Source: Acanthosoma haemorrhoidale | Taxonomy: Eukaryota; Arthropoda; Insecta; Hemiptera; Acanthosomatidae | NCBI GenBank assembly: GCA_930367205.1 | Contig: OV884011.1 | Location: 38,019,754-38,083,753 of the forward strand | Direction: 5' to 3' | DNA: 64,000 nucleotides | In this document: positions 37,801 through 50,600 of the stretch, piece after piece | Numbering within the stretch: position 1 is the first letter of the stretch | Layout: every line of letters starts with the position of its first letter | Notes under the pieces: generated by a model | What the model was told of the DNA's origin: nothing | Database searches by the model: none | What the model saw: only the letters and a program-made list of their open reading frames with translations | Program-made: the position numbers and the translations under genes

Positions 37801-40800
37801 CATGTTGGTGTAAGTGAAGTCTACATATTATAATGTTATTTTAAATTCGAAGAAGTGTGGGGGGAAATGGGCGGGGCCAGTCAGCAGTTAGAAGGAAATG
37901 TGTGGTGACAAGGTGGCAAGGGGTGAATTGGTGGCAGTGATGTAGATATACAGGAAGAGAGAGGAGAGTGAGAGTGTGTTTCTAGTTATTTGAGTCATAA
38001 TAGAAACTAATACATTGTATGTGCGGAGTATACACGAGGATTGGGCAATATTGGATTTGGAGCATCAGGATCACAAAACTCAAGGCTTGGATGATACAAG
38101 GCAAGCATTCGACAGAAAATTATTAGACTACTCAAAGACTGTAAATGTATTAAATGTTTTGTTTTTATTTCTTGTATGTAAATGTTTGGTTGTCAGGAAC
38201 CTCACCTGTGATTCCAGAATAATAATTCAAGAATAAATTAGAATGAAAATTACTTGTTATTTATCATAATAAATGTAATATATTTATAATATCCGTGTAT
38301 AAGTGAACAGATCTCTAATTTTTTATGTAAATACTTCATTAATGCACTAAAAGAAAACATATTGGAAGGATAGTTTGCTTATTTTGAGCTAATTTCTATT
38401 TTATTATGTGTTTATTTTGGATAAAATGTGTGAATCTATTTCAATGTGCTGTGTAAGAGGTTTCATGTACATTTAGTTTGTATTAGATGTTTTATATAGA
38501 TTCATAGATATAACCTATAAGCTTTACATAAGTAGCGCTTTACTGTAACTGTCATTTGTGAAATATAAAACTGTGATATCCAAAATTAGTACACTTGTTA
38601 CACTACTCTGTATAAGAGTCTTCGGGTACATTTTTATACATAAACTATATTTATTAAGTACCTTTAGCTTAAGTCTCCTTATACATTGCAACTATTTATT
38701 CATCATATTAAGTTAAGACTGGTCCAATGAGCTAACATATCACTGAAATTATAAAGACAGAACTGACAACCTGTCAAAAAGATACATGCATGTATTAAAC
38801 TCACTTGCACTAAATATTCATTAATGTGACAGTACTTTTACACCTGATCTTGCTTTCAATATTTATCTTTTATATCAGGTCTGGGAACTGGCAACTGGTA
38901 AATTGAAAGTTTCATTAACTGGTCATATCAGCAGCGTCCGTGGTCTTGCTGTCAGTCCAAGGCATCCTTATTTGTTTAGCTGTGGAGAAGATAGGCAGGT
39001 CAAGTGTTGGGATCTTGAATATAATAAGGTAAATAGGTTTATTCATCACTTTCTATTATTTCTTTTCAAACTGCCAGTTTAGACTTCATAGGAAACCCTA
39101 AATATTGTTTAAACTGATTAAAAATGTGATAATGTTTTAGGTAATACGACATTATCATGGTCATTTGAGTGCTGTATATTCACTTGCCCTCCACCCGACG
39201 ATAGATGTGTTGATCACCGCTGGTCGAGATGCTACTGCCAGGGTGTGGGACATGAGGACTAAGGCGAATGTGCACACACTGACAGGACACACCAATACTA
39301 TCGCCAGCGTCATTTGTCAGGCAGCAGAACCACAGGTATCTTGTTCAACATTGCATTTCTTTATTACAATAATTCTTTCATTAATTCCCTGCCCTACCAT
39401 ACAGTTAACCAGTTAAAGATACAAGCAAGGTTGCTAATAGTGAACCTTATGTTCATTTGATTGATGAAACGAAATGACTTCAAGTAAACATTCATAAATT
39501 CACATAAGTTAGCTCTGCTCAAAAAACTTTGTTATAGAAAAATAGGTATAATGTAAGCTTGGTACTATACACTTTTGTGTAAGATTGTGATGTGTTTCTT
39601 TATTGTATAACGAAACAAATATAGTCTAGTTGGTCTTCATTGGTTAAAAGCTACTATTTTCAATTGTGCTGCACAGACATCTTCAGGCTCTGAAATGTCT
39701 TGGCATTCATAACGTTATTATCAATTTTTGTGTTAAAAATAACTTAGTATTTTAAGTACTTCTGTAGAATTGAAAGATAAATTATATAAGTTAGGAATGA
39801 TATGAGAAAAATTAGTATATTGAACTTAAATGGAGTTTACCTAATTATGTAGTTGGTAAGATAACTTTGCAAACCAAAATTAGAGGAGCCATTAAAATCC
39901 TGTAGACTGTTTACTAAATTATTACCGATACAATGTTACATGCTTCCATGCAAGTAACATCAATCTCATGCAAATTTTTACTCACAGAGGTTGTCACTGA
40001 TATTTTAATTAAATACCATTTAATTATCAGTCGCCTAGTATATAAATCTTTTACTTGTGAAATATATTGCTTTGCACTAATAAAAGAATATTATATATTT
40101 TTTTACCAAAATAAAAATATTGCTGAGCATTAATTAGATGGAATCAAAAGTTTAATCAGAATATGACATTTGACAACCAAGCTAGAGGGAAAATCTTAAT
40201 TTTTGCCATGTTATTTCAATGAAAAAGAAAAGTCAAAACTTATTTAACCATTGCATTCAAACTGTTGTAAGATTAATAATATAAAAACATCCACTAATAT
40301 CTAATGTTTTCCATGAAATGAACAGTGATGTCAGCATTCCTTTTATTTATTTATTTTTGCCCCAGTTAAATCTTTTGGAGTAGCCATTTTCTTTTGTAAC
40401 TAATGCACATTACTAAACTTGCAAAACTAGAAAAAATATCATTGTGTCTACTTTAATAACAAACAAATTGTATACAAACCTGTTTTAAATAATAACATAC
40501 TTTTAAAACTTTAGCACTTTCTTTAAATTGTCCTTATATAACTATATCCTATATAAGTGTTTAGGGTTTTTAAGTGTTTATACCAGCTGTGAAAATTGCG
40601 AAATAGGAAATGATCAAGGTTTTTGTCCTTTCAATAGATTTCTATGCTACTGCCTATTATGGTTTATTTGAGAATGTTCAATTATATTAAGGACATTTTT
40701 GAATGTTACACTAGACTTTATGTGTACTTTGTATGTTCACTATTTTGGTAAAAAAAATTAACTGACATGAGAAGAAAATAAATAGAGATGTTATTGGATT

Positions 40801-43800
40801 ATCTATAGTTAGAATAATATTTACTTAATTATGGTTGTAAATTCACTCCCTAGAGTCAGTTGTATAATTTTCAAACAGAAAAGTCCTTATGCTTGTAGTC
40901 AAGAATACTGAAAGCCAAAAAGTCTTATCATAGCTGTGAAAGTAACTTGAGGTCCCATTAGATTGGGTTAAAAATTAAACTCCTAATTTTTGCCTACAAT
41001 GTCAAAAGTGTTTCACGATTTGCATACATTTTGAAGGTTGCATCATAATTGACTTAAAAACTCCATCCATGTTGTATATACATAATTTACAAGTAGTGTT
41101 GGTATCTTCTTGGTGTTATATTAAAAAAAAATAGTAATTAAGAGCCAAAGAAAAAATTCTTGGCAAGATCGGGACTCCAGAACAAAGGGGACCAGAGCCT
41201 CCCCTATATCCAGTTGTGGCTGTACCCACTGAGCTATCCAACCTTCCTCCATTAGGTATTCTCTTTGGCCAAACTCTCCTAAAGATAGTACCCAATGGGC
41301 ACAGAGACAGTGGGGACACCTAAGTTAGGGTCAAAGAGAATTCATATTGGGGAGGTAAGTAATTTTTTCTTTGGTTGTTAATTATAAGTGATAGTGGGGC
41401 CAATGCCCCAGTAGAAACTTATCACATAAAATATTATAGTTTCCACCCTAAAACTGGAAATTTTTCTGATACTTAAAAGTTCCCAAAATGTTTTCATAAT
41501 TTTATAGTTGTTATTTAAGCATGGAGTGTCGTAAGTATTATCATCATTGAAATTTTGGGTTCTTGTTCTTTCTATGATTTTTTTAAAGAAGCCCAGTTTC
41601 CATTACATTTTTTTGATAATGATGAACTATGCATTTTTTTTGTTATGATACACTGTTTTTAAACATTAAATTAAAATGCTTATAGATTCTCAAAATTTAA
41701 GTTTTAATTTTTTTAATCAGATAGTTAGATTTCATATTTAATTGATTTATTGTTTTTAGGTAGTAACAGGAAGTCATGACTGTACCATAAGGCTTTGGGA
41801 TTTGGCAGCAGGAAAGTCAATGGCCACCCTAACAAACCATAAAAAAAGCATAAGAGCTGTTGCTTTCCACCCTACTCTGTAAGTATTGTTTCGAGACTAA
41901 TGATGGTCGGCGGCTATAATGGTAGTTTTGTGAGCTCTCTGTGATTTTGTTGATATAAACTTGGAATGCAGAAAACTGTACATGAAAAGTGATTTTGATG
42001 AGATTAGAGGTTAAAGTTGTTAGAAATTTGCATAAAAATGAGACAATTATGTTGACTGGTGGAGAAGATATATTGGCTAAAGAAGCAATAATTGACAATA
42101 TCTTTGAGTCATCGGCTATGTAAGTAGGACTGGCTGATAAGTAGTAATTCTGTACACGTGTCACAATCCTGTAGCATATTATCTCTGTCAGGAGAAAGAC
42201 ACTGCTTATGCAATAATACCAGTTGTTCAGCCCTATTTATTATTTTAAACTGATAAATGAGTGAATGTCTTCTGTATATCCAGATAAACCAGACAATTTC
42301 TTTAAAAGTGAGAAAGAAAAACGAAAAAAAATTTTAAATCGAAAGTGGAAATGGATTGGGATACAAAACAAGAAAATCTCAGAAAAATAGATTTCATATT
42401 AAAATGAATGCCTTAGAAATCTATTGTTTATTTTTTTTGCACCTTGAAGATAAATTAAATAAAATCAAAGAAGGAAAACCAAAACCTGAGAAAGAGAATT
42501 ACTTTTTTACAAACCCAAAATGTGCAACTGAGAAGAAATGTTGAAAATCAGCTTAAGAAAAAAGTGAGCAAATAATCTAATCGGTGTTTAGATAATAAAT
42601 ACTAAATAATGCATTCTAGGGGAATGCCTGTGAACCCCATCTTTTAAATATGCCAATAATCAAAGATTTGTGTTGATCCAATTTATTATGTGCCGAACCT
42701 TCAGTAAATAGTGTATTTATTATAGCCAAGAAATCGGTTCTGGCTTAATTCAACAGAGGGGATGAGAAACAACAGTTGGATTAATTAAAAGATATGGAAA
42801 TCGGGATAAATTGAGATCTTATACGGAACGACAGTTAAGAAATAATCTTCGTGAGCTTAGAAGAAGAATCAGAGTAGAGAATCTGGAAGTGGGATCAAAT
42901 GTAAACAATGGATACCTGATATTTTGAAAAAAAATCTATTGGAATTCAAACTCAGGCTTTTATACAAAATTTGATGAGGACATGGATTTAATAAACAGGG
43001 TATTATGCTGAATTGAGGGAAGAAAACATCCCCGCCTCTGAAACGACTAGGTTACAGTATTCTTTTAATTAAAAATGATGCCACCAATACACTGAGTTAT
43101 AATGTAAATGGGTTAAGGAACAAACATGTGTACTTTACGAAATACACAGAAAATATGAATTTCAGTACCATAGGAAAAATATTTTGAAGAATATAATCTA
43201 CAGGCGGAAAGTTAAAATGATTATTTACATCCTTCGCCTTGACCTTACTTAATAATACAGTGAAAAGGGGGATTTCAATGGAAATTCTTACTAGTAATAA
43301 GTAAATGACAACTTGATAATCATGAAATGGCAGGACCTCGGGAGATTATTTGAATCATGGAGGGAAGTTTAATATTGCTTAAACAAAGGTAGTTAAGTTA
43401 AGGTAATTAAGTGGCTGGCTTTGACCGGGTACTCCTCTGATGATTTTTTTTAACAAAAAGACTTGGAAAATTATTTAGCAAGTTTTTACACTACACACTT
43501 CTGAAAACAAGTAATTATATTTTGTCAAGTTGAGTCATCCTGGAAAGTTTTACAAAGGCTATAATATTACCACTGCTAACAAAAGTGATTAAAAAAAAAA
43601 CTACAGGGGTATAAGTTTTTTTTTACTACCTAAACTCTTTACCAGACTTATGTTAGAAAGACTGGCAGAGCTTGGTTGCAATATATAATGTATTTAGTGA
43701 AGGTCTTATAATGTTAAAACATTGATTATTATTACTTAATTATAACAGTAATTTAAATAGAGTTACTGTTACAGGCTTTCAGCATGTAAGAAGGCAATTT

Positions 43801-46172
43801 TTTTTTTCAACCTTATGTGATAAATATTTTATATTCTATGATTTTCTTTCTATCTTTCACATTTCATTAGGAAGAATTTTTCCGATTTAAAACAAAATGA
43901 AATCTTGAGTTATTTTAAGATTGTTGTTTGTTTTCCTTCAGTTACATGTTCGCATCTGCAAGCCCAGACAACATAAAACAATGGAAATGTCCTGAAGGCT
44001 TGTTTATCCAGAACTTAACAGGTCATAATGCCATTGTCAATTGCCTTGCTGTCAATCCAGAAGGGGTTTTGGTTTCGGGAGCTGACAATGGTACTCTCCA
44101 CTGTTGGGACTGGAGGACAGGTTACAACTTTCAAAGGTTACAAGTGAGTGTTGAAATAATAATATAAAACTAATAAACTAACAGTACATTGTGGTATCAT
44201 AAAGCATAGATATTGTAGGTGATTATTATTTTTCTTTGGATGTCAATTCTTAATAAAAAAAAAAAGTAAATGATTACTGTTGTGCCAACTACATCACCAC
44301 AAATAAATAGAAGTTTCCATATTTTAATAATAAATCCCTCCTTTAAATAAATAAAGACGTCAGTTTAGAGAGGGGGGCTAGTTGGCGACACAACTGAAGC
44401 TCACTAGGGAGCGCGGGCATAGCTAGGGCTACTTAACTACCTCTGCACCTCTCTTTCTTAACCTTGCTATGTTTTAGTCTGGTGTCGTCAGACCGCACAC
44501 CTCCCTAGTTGGATTCTCTGCCTTTATCTATAATAACTAGCCTCTACCTCTTCTCCTGATCATAGTGCACTGTGGGGGCACACCTCCTAAGATCTTTTGG
44601 AGTCAAATCAATAAACAAAATAGGAAAAAAACTGCCCGCCGACTAGGCCACTAGCAAAGACCACAGTTTTACCAATTTTATCTCTTTATTGACGCCCACC
44701 GGGCAGATCGATGAGACCCTAGCCTCCTAGCACCCCACCCCCCTTCCCGACAATTACAATTAAATAAAATGAAACCAATAAAAATAAGTAAATCTTCAAG
44801 ATCTCTGTTGTCACAAAACTGATCTGCAGTTTATGGTAATTATTTTAAAACCCGTTTACCATCAATGACCCTTTTCACACTAATATTTAGATAGCTGAAG
44901 ATTATATTTTCTTTTCAATTATCATTACCTTATAATAAGTTCTTTAATCATCCTCTCCGAAGTATTCAAGGAAACCTCCTTTTCAATTGAATTCTTTTAA
45001 CTGACAGAATGGTTACCCAGTTTGAAAATTTTTGAATTTCATTAAATTATTATTTGTTTTCTTGGTTAACAGGCACCAGTTCAACCTGGTTCAATGGACA
45101 GTGAGTCTGGTATATTTTCGATGACTTTTGACCAGAGTGGCAGCAGGCTGATAACAACTGAAGCTGATAAAACTATTAAAATTTATAAAGAAGATGATAC
45201 TGCGGTGAGTATTTTTTATTTGTCACTGTAAGGGCAAGAGGCATGTCTAAGTAAAGCTAGCATGTTTTGTGCCGAAATATTCTGAACAGAATTCCTTTGA
45301 GATGGAGGAAAATGTACTGATCCTGGTGGCCAAATGTAGCAGTAATTACATTGTTTTTCTATCAATCTGAATAGGACAAATGTTATCGAGAATAATACTG
45401 TTTTACTTGAGTCATTTTTTGAAATTAACTTACTCCATGGTATATATTTGTTTTTTTTTGTCCTTTGATTCCTTAAGGAATCCACGCCTCAAAAGATTTC
45501 TCCATCCTTCCTGATCTAGCCTCTAAACCTCTTTCCATATACTCCCTTGACTCGGCATTTCTCTCTCCACAGCTCTTCTCCATGACAGTCTTGGTCTCCC
45601 AACACATCTCTTGCTCTATGGATTTCAATTGAGAGCCTGGGAATTCAAGTTCTACTCTCAGCATGTGCCAGCAGCCATATTTCCTTTTAATCTCCTTCTA
45701 ATTTCTCCCACAGCTCACCATTGCCCATTGGTTATCCTTTTTGGCCATTATATCCCTAGGACGTTTCCGAGGAAGTTTTTAACTGCCGTGATAAAATGTG
45801 TTTCCAGTTGAAGAATTACTTCCAAAACCAACAATTGTCCAAATGTGGATAATTAATAAAAGCTCTAACAATTCATCAAAATAGAAATCGATGCAATATT
45901 TCAACCAGCTAGCTACATTTCAGGAACTAAAAAATCAAAATTTCTATTTTTGGGGTTAGATTGTTTTTAAAAATTAAAAGCGCTTTGAGAACTTTCTTCA
46001 TTAATGAAAATCAATTCACCTCGTAAAATTACCTTAACAAAAAAAAGAAAATATATCTTATTACAAGATTTCATTATTATCATTTATTTACTATTATTTG
46101 TTTAATTTTCAGACTGAAGAGTCTCATCCGATTCATTGGCGCCCTGAAATACTAAAAAGAAGAAAGTATTAA
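34895..46172 (+). CDS. PLRG1: Pleiotropic regulator 1 (spliceosomal WD40 protein), complete
   Basis: Ten exons join in phase: 34895-34903, 34987-35093, 35175-35299, 37494-37750, 38879-39028, 39141-39335, 41760-41878, 43942-44143, 45073-45204 and 46113-46172 (TAA), giving 451 aa. PLRG1 (Prp46 in yeast) is a core part of the Prp19/CDC5L complex that activates the spliceosome in the nucleus. The N-terminus [17 protein letters not shown] and KRTHDMF match the vertebrate protein. A linker follows, then [20 protein letters not shown] (about residue 124 on) and seven WD40 repeats to about 425, with repeat starts at [35 protein letters not shown] and GHNAIVN plus a final divergent one. It ends [15 protein letters not shown]. 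The linker is shorter than in human PLRG1 (514 aa, from memory). Exon 1 codes for only three residues. An AATAAA at 46486-46491 may be the polyadenylation signal. Confidence 0.96.
35386..36310 (-). mobile_element. Inverted-repeat element carrying a MADF-domain remnant
   Basis: The element lies in PLRG1 intron 3, antisense. On the minus strand, about 36140-35975, the frame reads [20 protein letters not shown] and [17 protein letters not shown], the pattern of a MADF DNA-binding domain (…LWD...Y...). Such domains accompany PIF/Harbinger transposases as well as host regulators. The outer parts are imperfect inverted repeats: GTGCATAAGGCCCCTTGTAC (35389) against GTGAGCTAAGGCCTTGTACA read on the minus strand from about 36305. 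No transposase catalytic core is visible, so this is probably a non-autonomous or decayed copy. Element ends are approximate; the class is an inference from MADF plus inverted repeats. Confidence 0.5.
38015..38225. repeat. Dispersed repeat, copy 2 (partner at 21295-21500)
   Basis: Same orientation and order of landmarks as the copy at 21295-21500, for example ATTGGGCAATA, CATCAGGATCACAAA, AAGGCAAGCATTCGACAGAA and GTAAATGTTTGGTTGTCAGG. It lies in PLRG1 intron 4. A purine/GC-rich stretch (37850-37980) directly upstream may belong to the same element. Confidence 0.6.
41110..41335 (-). repeat. tRNA-like SINE candidate
   Basis: On the minus strand from 41243 the sequence GGTTGGATAGCTCAGTGGGT contains a good pol III A box (TAGCTCAGTGGGTA). 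About 60 bases later GTTCTGGAGTCCC resembles a B box (GTTCGANTCC) with a 2-base insertion. No cloverleaf with paired acceptor ends could be drawn, so it is not a functional tRNA. It sits in PLRG1 intron 6 with a T-rich run at 41121-41129. The layout suggests a tRNA-derived SINE; other copies would confirm it. Confidence 0.45.
42300..43700 (+). mobile_element. Degraded non-LTR retrotransposon (endonuclease and RT scraps)
   Basis: The remnant lies in PLRG1 intron 7, same strand as the gene. The order of motifs fits a non-LTR polyprotein. [16 protein letters not shown] near 43100 is the start of an APE-type endonuclease. GDFNGNS near 43270 is the GDFN motif of that domain. [20 protein letters not shown] near 43600 is the early reverse transcriptase block (YRGI.LL..). 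Frames are broken between motifs and the sequence is shortened, so the element is dead. It may be a different family from the copies at 9.2-11.6 and 52.9-55.3 kb. Confidence 0.65.
44355..44752 (+). mobile_element. GC-rich LTR-like repeat, copy 2 (internally deleted)
   Basis: In PLRG1 intron 8 a 398-bp block begins AGACGTCAG and ends TTCCCGACA. It aligns in pieces with the minus strand of 26267-27083: CTACCTCTGCA.CTCT, CTTCGCTATGTTTTAGTC against CTTGCTATGTTTTAGTC, CTCTTCTCCTGA.CATAGTGC and CTGCCCGCCGACTAGGCC. Several internal parts are missing and it has accumulated AT changes, so it is an older copy. No open frame. Confidence 0.6.
45455..45820. other. Pyrimidine-rich repeat-like block in PLRG1 intron 9
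   Basis: A C/T-rich 360-bp block with a short open frame on each strand, unlike the AT-rich intron around it. It resembles the composition of the retrotransposon pieces elsewhere in the window, but I found no shared blocks and no coding motif. Confidence 0.25.
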
Positions 46173-47689
46173 TTTTTGAAAGGTTTATATTTTTTGTTTC
46201 TTTTTATACAAATTTGTAAATATTTTCATTAAAGAATTTTTTATTCACATGACTAACTGATGTCTTCAAAATAATCTTGCAAATGTTAATTTGCTAGTGA
46301 TAGTGTATGTTTATTTTTGTGAATTAAATCTTGTTCCTTTAATATTAAAATCTGAATACTATTGTTTTAATAATTCTTTTTTCCTAGAGAACTGAAAACC
46401 TCAATATGTTGTGATATTTAGTTTAAATTTTATTTTTTCTAGAAAATTCATTTTCTAAACATTTTGTAATCCGACTTAGAATTGCAATAAAATAATGAAT
46501 GAAGGCTGTATTTTTGTAAATGAATGAAAGCGGTCTTTGAACTAGCTCAAAATATTGTTACTGTTTCACTAATTTTAAATAAATACAACAATTATAGATC
46601 TTTTCTCATCGTATTATTATAAACAAGAATTATTTGAAATATACATCTTCTATTTAGTCTATGTAAATTGTATATTTTTTATTTAATCCATTTCTAACCT
46701 CTTAGGCTGTTCTGTAACCATGGAAAAATCACCAGTGTGATAATTTTTTAAAAGAGTACATAATAATCTATTTATATTTAACATATACCAACCCCATATT
46801 AGTAATTATTAGTTGTGGCCTGAAATTCCATTAGTTTTGTAATTAACACTATTATGTTATATGTATGTATATATATCTGTACCTCGGAGGGATACAACAC
46901 TATGTCCATTTTTTTCCATATTGACTTTATTACAGAGTTAAAGGTTTTTTTTCATTTTATAACAACTGCATGATGTAAATAACAATAAATAGAATGTTCT
47001 GTATATATATATTATATATTCTGTAATAATAAATAGCTGTGCCAATAACACTTTTTGTTGAAAAAAAGTTTAAAACTCCTCTCCTGTAAAGTTATGAAAA
47101 TGGACATAGTGTTGTATCCCTCCGAGGTACAGATATATATATATATATATATATAAATAAAAAATTGAGTTTACAACTTGTCCAACATTTTCATCTGAAG
47201 TCGAAACTTATATCTTTGAATTGAATATCCACAATAACCATTAGAAATGTAGTTCATCATCATGCCATTAATGGTGTACGTTTATTGTCCAGACAACATT
47301 TAAAGTGAATAGCATTAGTGCAATCATCAATAAGATTTAAACTACCACTGTTCAATAAGCTACATTTTCCAAAGCCTCATTTTGCTTTATATTTAGAATT
47401 GTAAGTTATTTTATCATACGGGGTGTAATGCTAGTAGTGTATACTGGCAGTTAGATAGACAAGTCCCACACCTGTTGAAACCTATTGAATCATGCAGAAA
47501 TCGGCAGAAGCCTGATAAATTGGCTTCAATAAATGAAGATGTCAAAACATAACTATTTTATTTACAATGGATAAAATATGTACAAATAAATATACAAAAG
47601 TAATAATTTAAAAGTTTTATACAAAACTTGCTTCATCACAGTGCTAGAATAGGAAAATATTTTAAAGATAAAATGAAGAAAAAAGCATT
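46173..47689. other. Convergent intergenic stretch between PLRG1 and POLR2M
   Basis: It holds the PLRG1 3' untranslated region (polyadenylation signals ATTAAA at 46228-46233 and AATAAA at 46486-46491), a MITE at 46877-47132, and the POLR2M 3' end (minus-strand AATAAA at 47562-47557, about 130 bp past its stop). The genes are tail to tail. Nothing else seen. Confidence 0.6.
46877..47132. mobile_element. MITE with perfect 36-bp terminal inverted repeats
   Basis: The left end 46877-46912 (CTGTACCTCGGAGGGATACA...) is the exact reverse complement of the right end 47097-47132 (...TGTATCCCTCCGAGGTACAG). The interior is about 184 bp of AT-rich sequence without an open frame. Both ends are embedded in TA repeats, consistent with insertion at a TA dinucleotide as for Tc1/mariner-type elements. 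Identical 36-base ends suggest recent insertion or homogenisation. Confidence 0.85.
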
Positions 47690-50600
47690 TCATTCGTCAT
47701 CCTCTATATCACTTCCATGTACTTCTTCTTCCTCGCTGTATTGATCAACAGGATTATCCCGATAGTTTCTTGTACTTTCTCCTGATGGCAAAGTGTCTCC
47801 CATTTTAAATCGCATCCCCTTCAATCTTTCAGTTGCATGTTTTAACTGGACTTCTTTCAAGTGTTTAGTGTGCTCAAACTGAAGTTTCAATGATTCGTCC
47901 AAGGTGATAAACTTGGCATCACCGTAAACCGGAAGAGGAGGAGTTGCAGCAGAAAGATCTCTTACTTTGTTCTTGAATACCATAGAATTTGAAACTAATG
48001 TTTTATGAGGTAAAAATTTCTTTGTGGGCTCAGTTTTGTCAATTTTATTACATAAATTTAGAGCATAGAGTTCTTCAATATCAGCTAATGTTATAAGTGG
48101 TTCTTCTTCTGTTTCAACTCTGGAAGAAATATAACTTTATTAAGATACATTATATTTAAAAAAAATACATTACTGATTGGCTGAATCTCAAGTAAATTTA
48201 CTTACTGTCAGTAACAGAGATAGTTTAATATCATTTAAAAATACTCAGTAACTGTTATTTGAAAAAAAGTGTTACATTTAGAAACTATAAAAATACTGGC
48301 AGAACAATGAAGAAAGAAAATAGTTCTTTGAAGAGAAGGGGAGGTGCACACTTCTTACAAAGTTTTGAATACTTAAAAACAAAAATATACTCAACAATAT
48401 TCGTCATTATTCATTGAAAAAACACTATTGTGTATTCTTGAAATGATGTTAAGATATGAAATGATTGAAAGATGATTTTTAACAAAGAGAAATATAAGCA
48501 TCTAAGATATTCTACCTATAGTCTAGTAGAGATATCATTTTGTATTGCAGATAATACGAGTAGAGTAATTTTGATTTTCAGGTATCTTGTATGTATTGGG
48601 CTCCTCATAAAAAATCCAAGTTTTCGACCTCCCCCCTTGTGCATTTTTCACCATCTTGAAAAAATCGCTAAAAAAAAGCACTTTTTTCAGTTTTTCGTCA
48701 GTAACTCGTTTCCCGTAGTAAAACCTTTTTAAGAACATTAAATTTCCTGAAAGTTTCATATGTAACATGTTGGAAAATCTGGAACAATTACTGGGGCCGT
48801 GCCAATTTGCAAAAATGTAAAAAAAAAAAAATTAAATAAGATAGGCCCATAGTTTTGCCTTAATAAGTATTTTTTAGTGGAAAATGCATAATAGCCAATC
48901 TTGTAGAGGATTAAATTTCCTACACGATTCATAAAAAATATTGGTAATTGCTCCCAACAGACGCCAAGAAATATTGAAATGACAATTTTAGTGGCAGTGG
49001 ACTGGAAACTAAAATATCACCCTCTGTTCAAATTAAGATTCCTAAATGTAATATTATCTTTAATCCATTTATGTGTAGTTCACGAGATTCATGTAAATTC
49101 TGGGGAGTAAGAATTTTTTGAAAAAAAAAAAAAATTCAATACGTTTACAAATATTTAGATTTGAACAAAATACAATTTGAAAATAGATCTTAAATTTCAT
49201 TTTAATGATATACACATAATTTTAAGTTAAATATACATCAGTTTTTGCCAAGATGTGGTTGATGTATATAATTCATCACTTTGCTCAATAGAATAGGTAG
49301 TAGATAGTCTAACTCATCTTCTTCCACGTTGAATTCAACCTCTGGTCCATTACCGCAGGATTCAAATCCACAATGAAAACATACAATCAAACTCCTACTT
49401 TTTGAATCTGCATTTGTTTTTGCATATACGTGAAATCATGTTCAGCAATGTTAGTGGAGGTGGTTCTTTATTCATCTGGAGTTAGACCACCAATGTCCTT
49501 CCAGCCCCAGTTGTGAGGGTGTCTTTTTCATTCTCCATACACATTTGAACATGCAGATAAGTTCTATATACATGATATTGAACTGTATCCCTTGTTGGAG
49601 GTAGGCGTGCCAAATCGAATTTGGTGTTTGTAGCAGCTTTAGCAAAGCAAAGACACCGCAACTCATCTATAGAGGTGTTCAAGAACCACCATAAAGGGCT
49701 TCAAGGAATTTTGAAGTGGCTTCTGTGATCTTCTCTTTTTCTAGACCTTTGAAAATGGCAACACTTTTATTATGGGAAGCATCACTCTTAAGTGTGGTAA
49801 AAACTTAATTTTATCCAACCAAAACAGAGTGGAGGTGGTATCGCATGAAGAAATAGAATGTTTTCTACAATATCTTTATTTTTGAAAGATGTGTTGGACT
49901 ACAAAGCATCCCCCATGTTACCCCTTCTAGATTTTCAAAATAACACATTGTAAAACCATCAATAAAACTAAAAGTCAATATGTCTTAACTAATAATAACA
50001 GAATCTTGTTTGGAAGACAATAAAATGGCAGTTTTCACAATTATCACATCTGCTTCTTCTGTTACCAGCTTGGTGACCATTTCTGCTTGCTAAAATTCCT
50101 TCTGAAGCAATGTGATGAACCCTGAATTGTCTTTTTATTCAATAATATTTATCCTTTGGCATCCTTGAACCAACAAAGAGAACACCCACAAAATTGTAGC
50201 CTGGAATGACGAGCTTTTTCTGATGCCGCTGTACTTGACACTTACTTCTTAAAAACATTCGGTCCAAATCCAGTGAACTTTGTGTAGGAGGTAGCCTCCA
50301 TCTATTACATCAACTTTGCTCTTACCCATTCCTGTGTCACATGGCAAGGACAGTAAAATGACAGGGGAGTAAAATGTGGACTTAGTCCCTTTGTGAATGC
50401 CTTCCTCTGAGAATAGTGACAAAGGAAAGGTAGCAAGTTTGTACTAGAAGTATTTTTAAGATCATTATCAGACTGCTTAGAAATGATCATCCTGTGGAAA
50501 AGCATGAGAGGATTCAGAGCTACTTTTCCTTTTTTCATGCCAGAGAAACCACTGCATCTTTAAGTGGGAAATGTACATTCTCAAAATTGCTGAACCCAAT

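Noticed and set aside
41116..41319. 67-codon minus-strand frame
   Set aside because: It is the translation of the tRNA-like repeat ([10 protein letters not shown] reads through the A-box region), not a gene.
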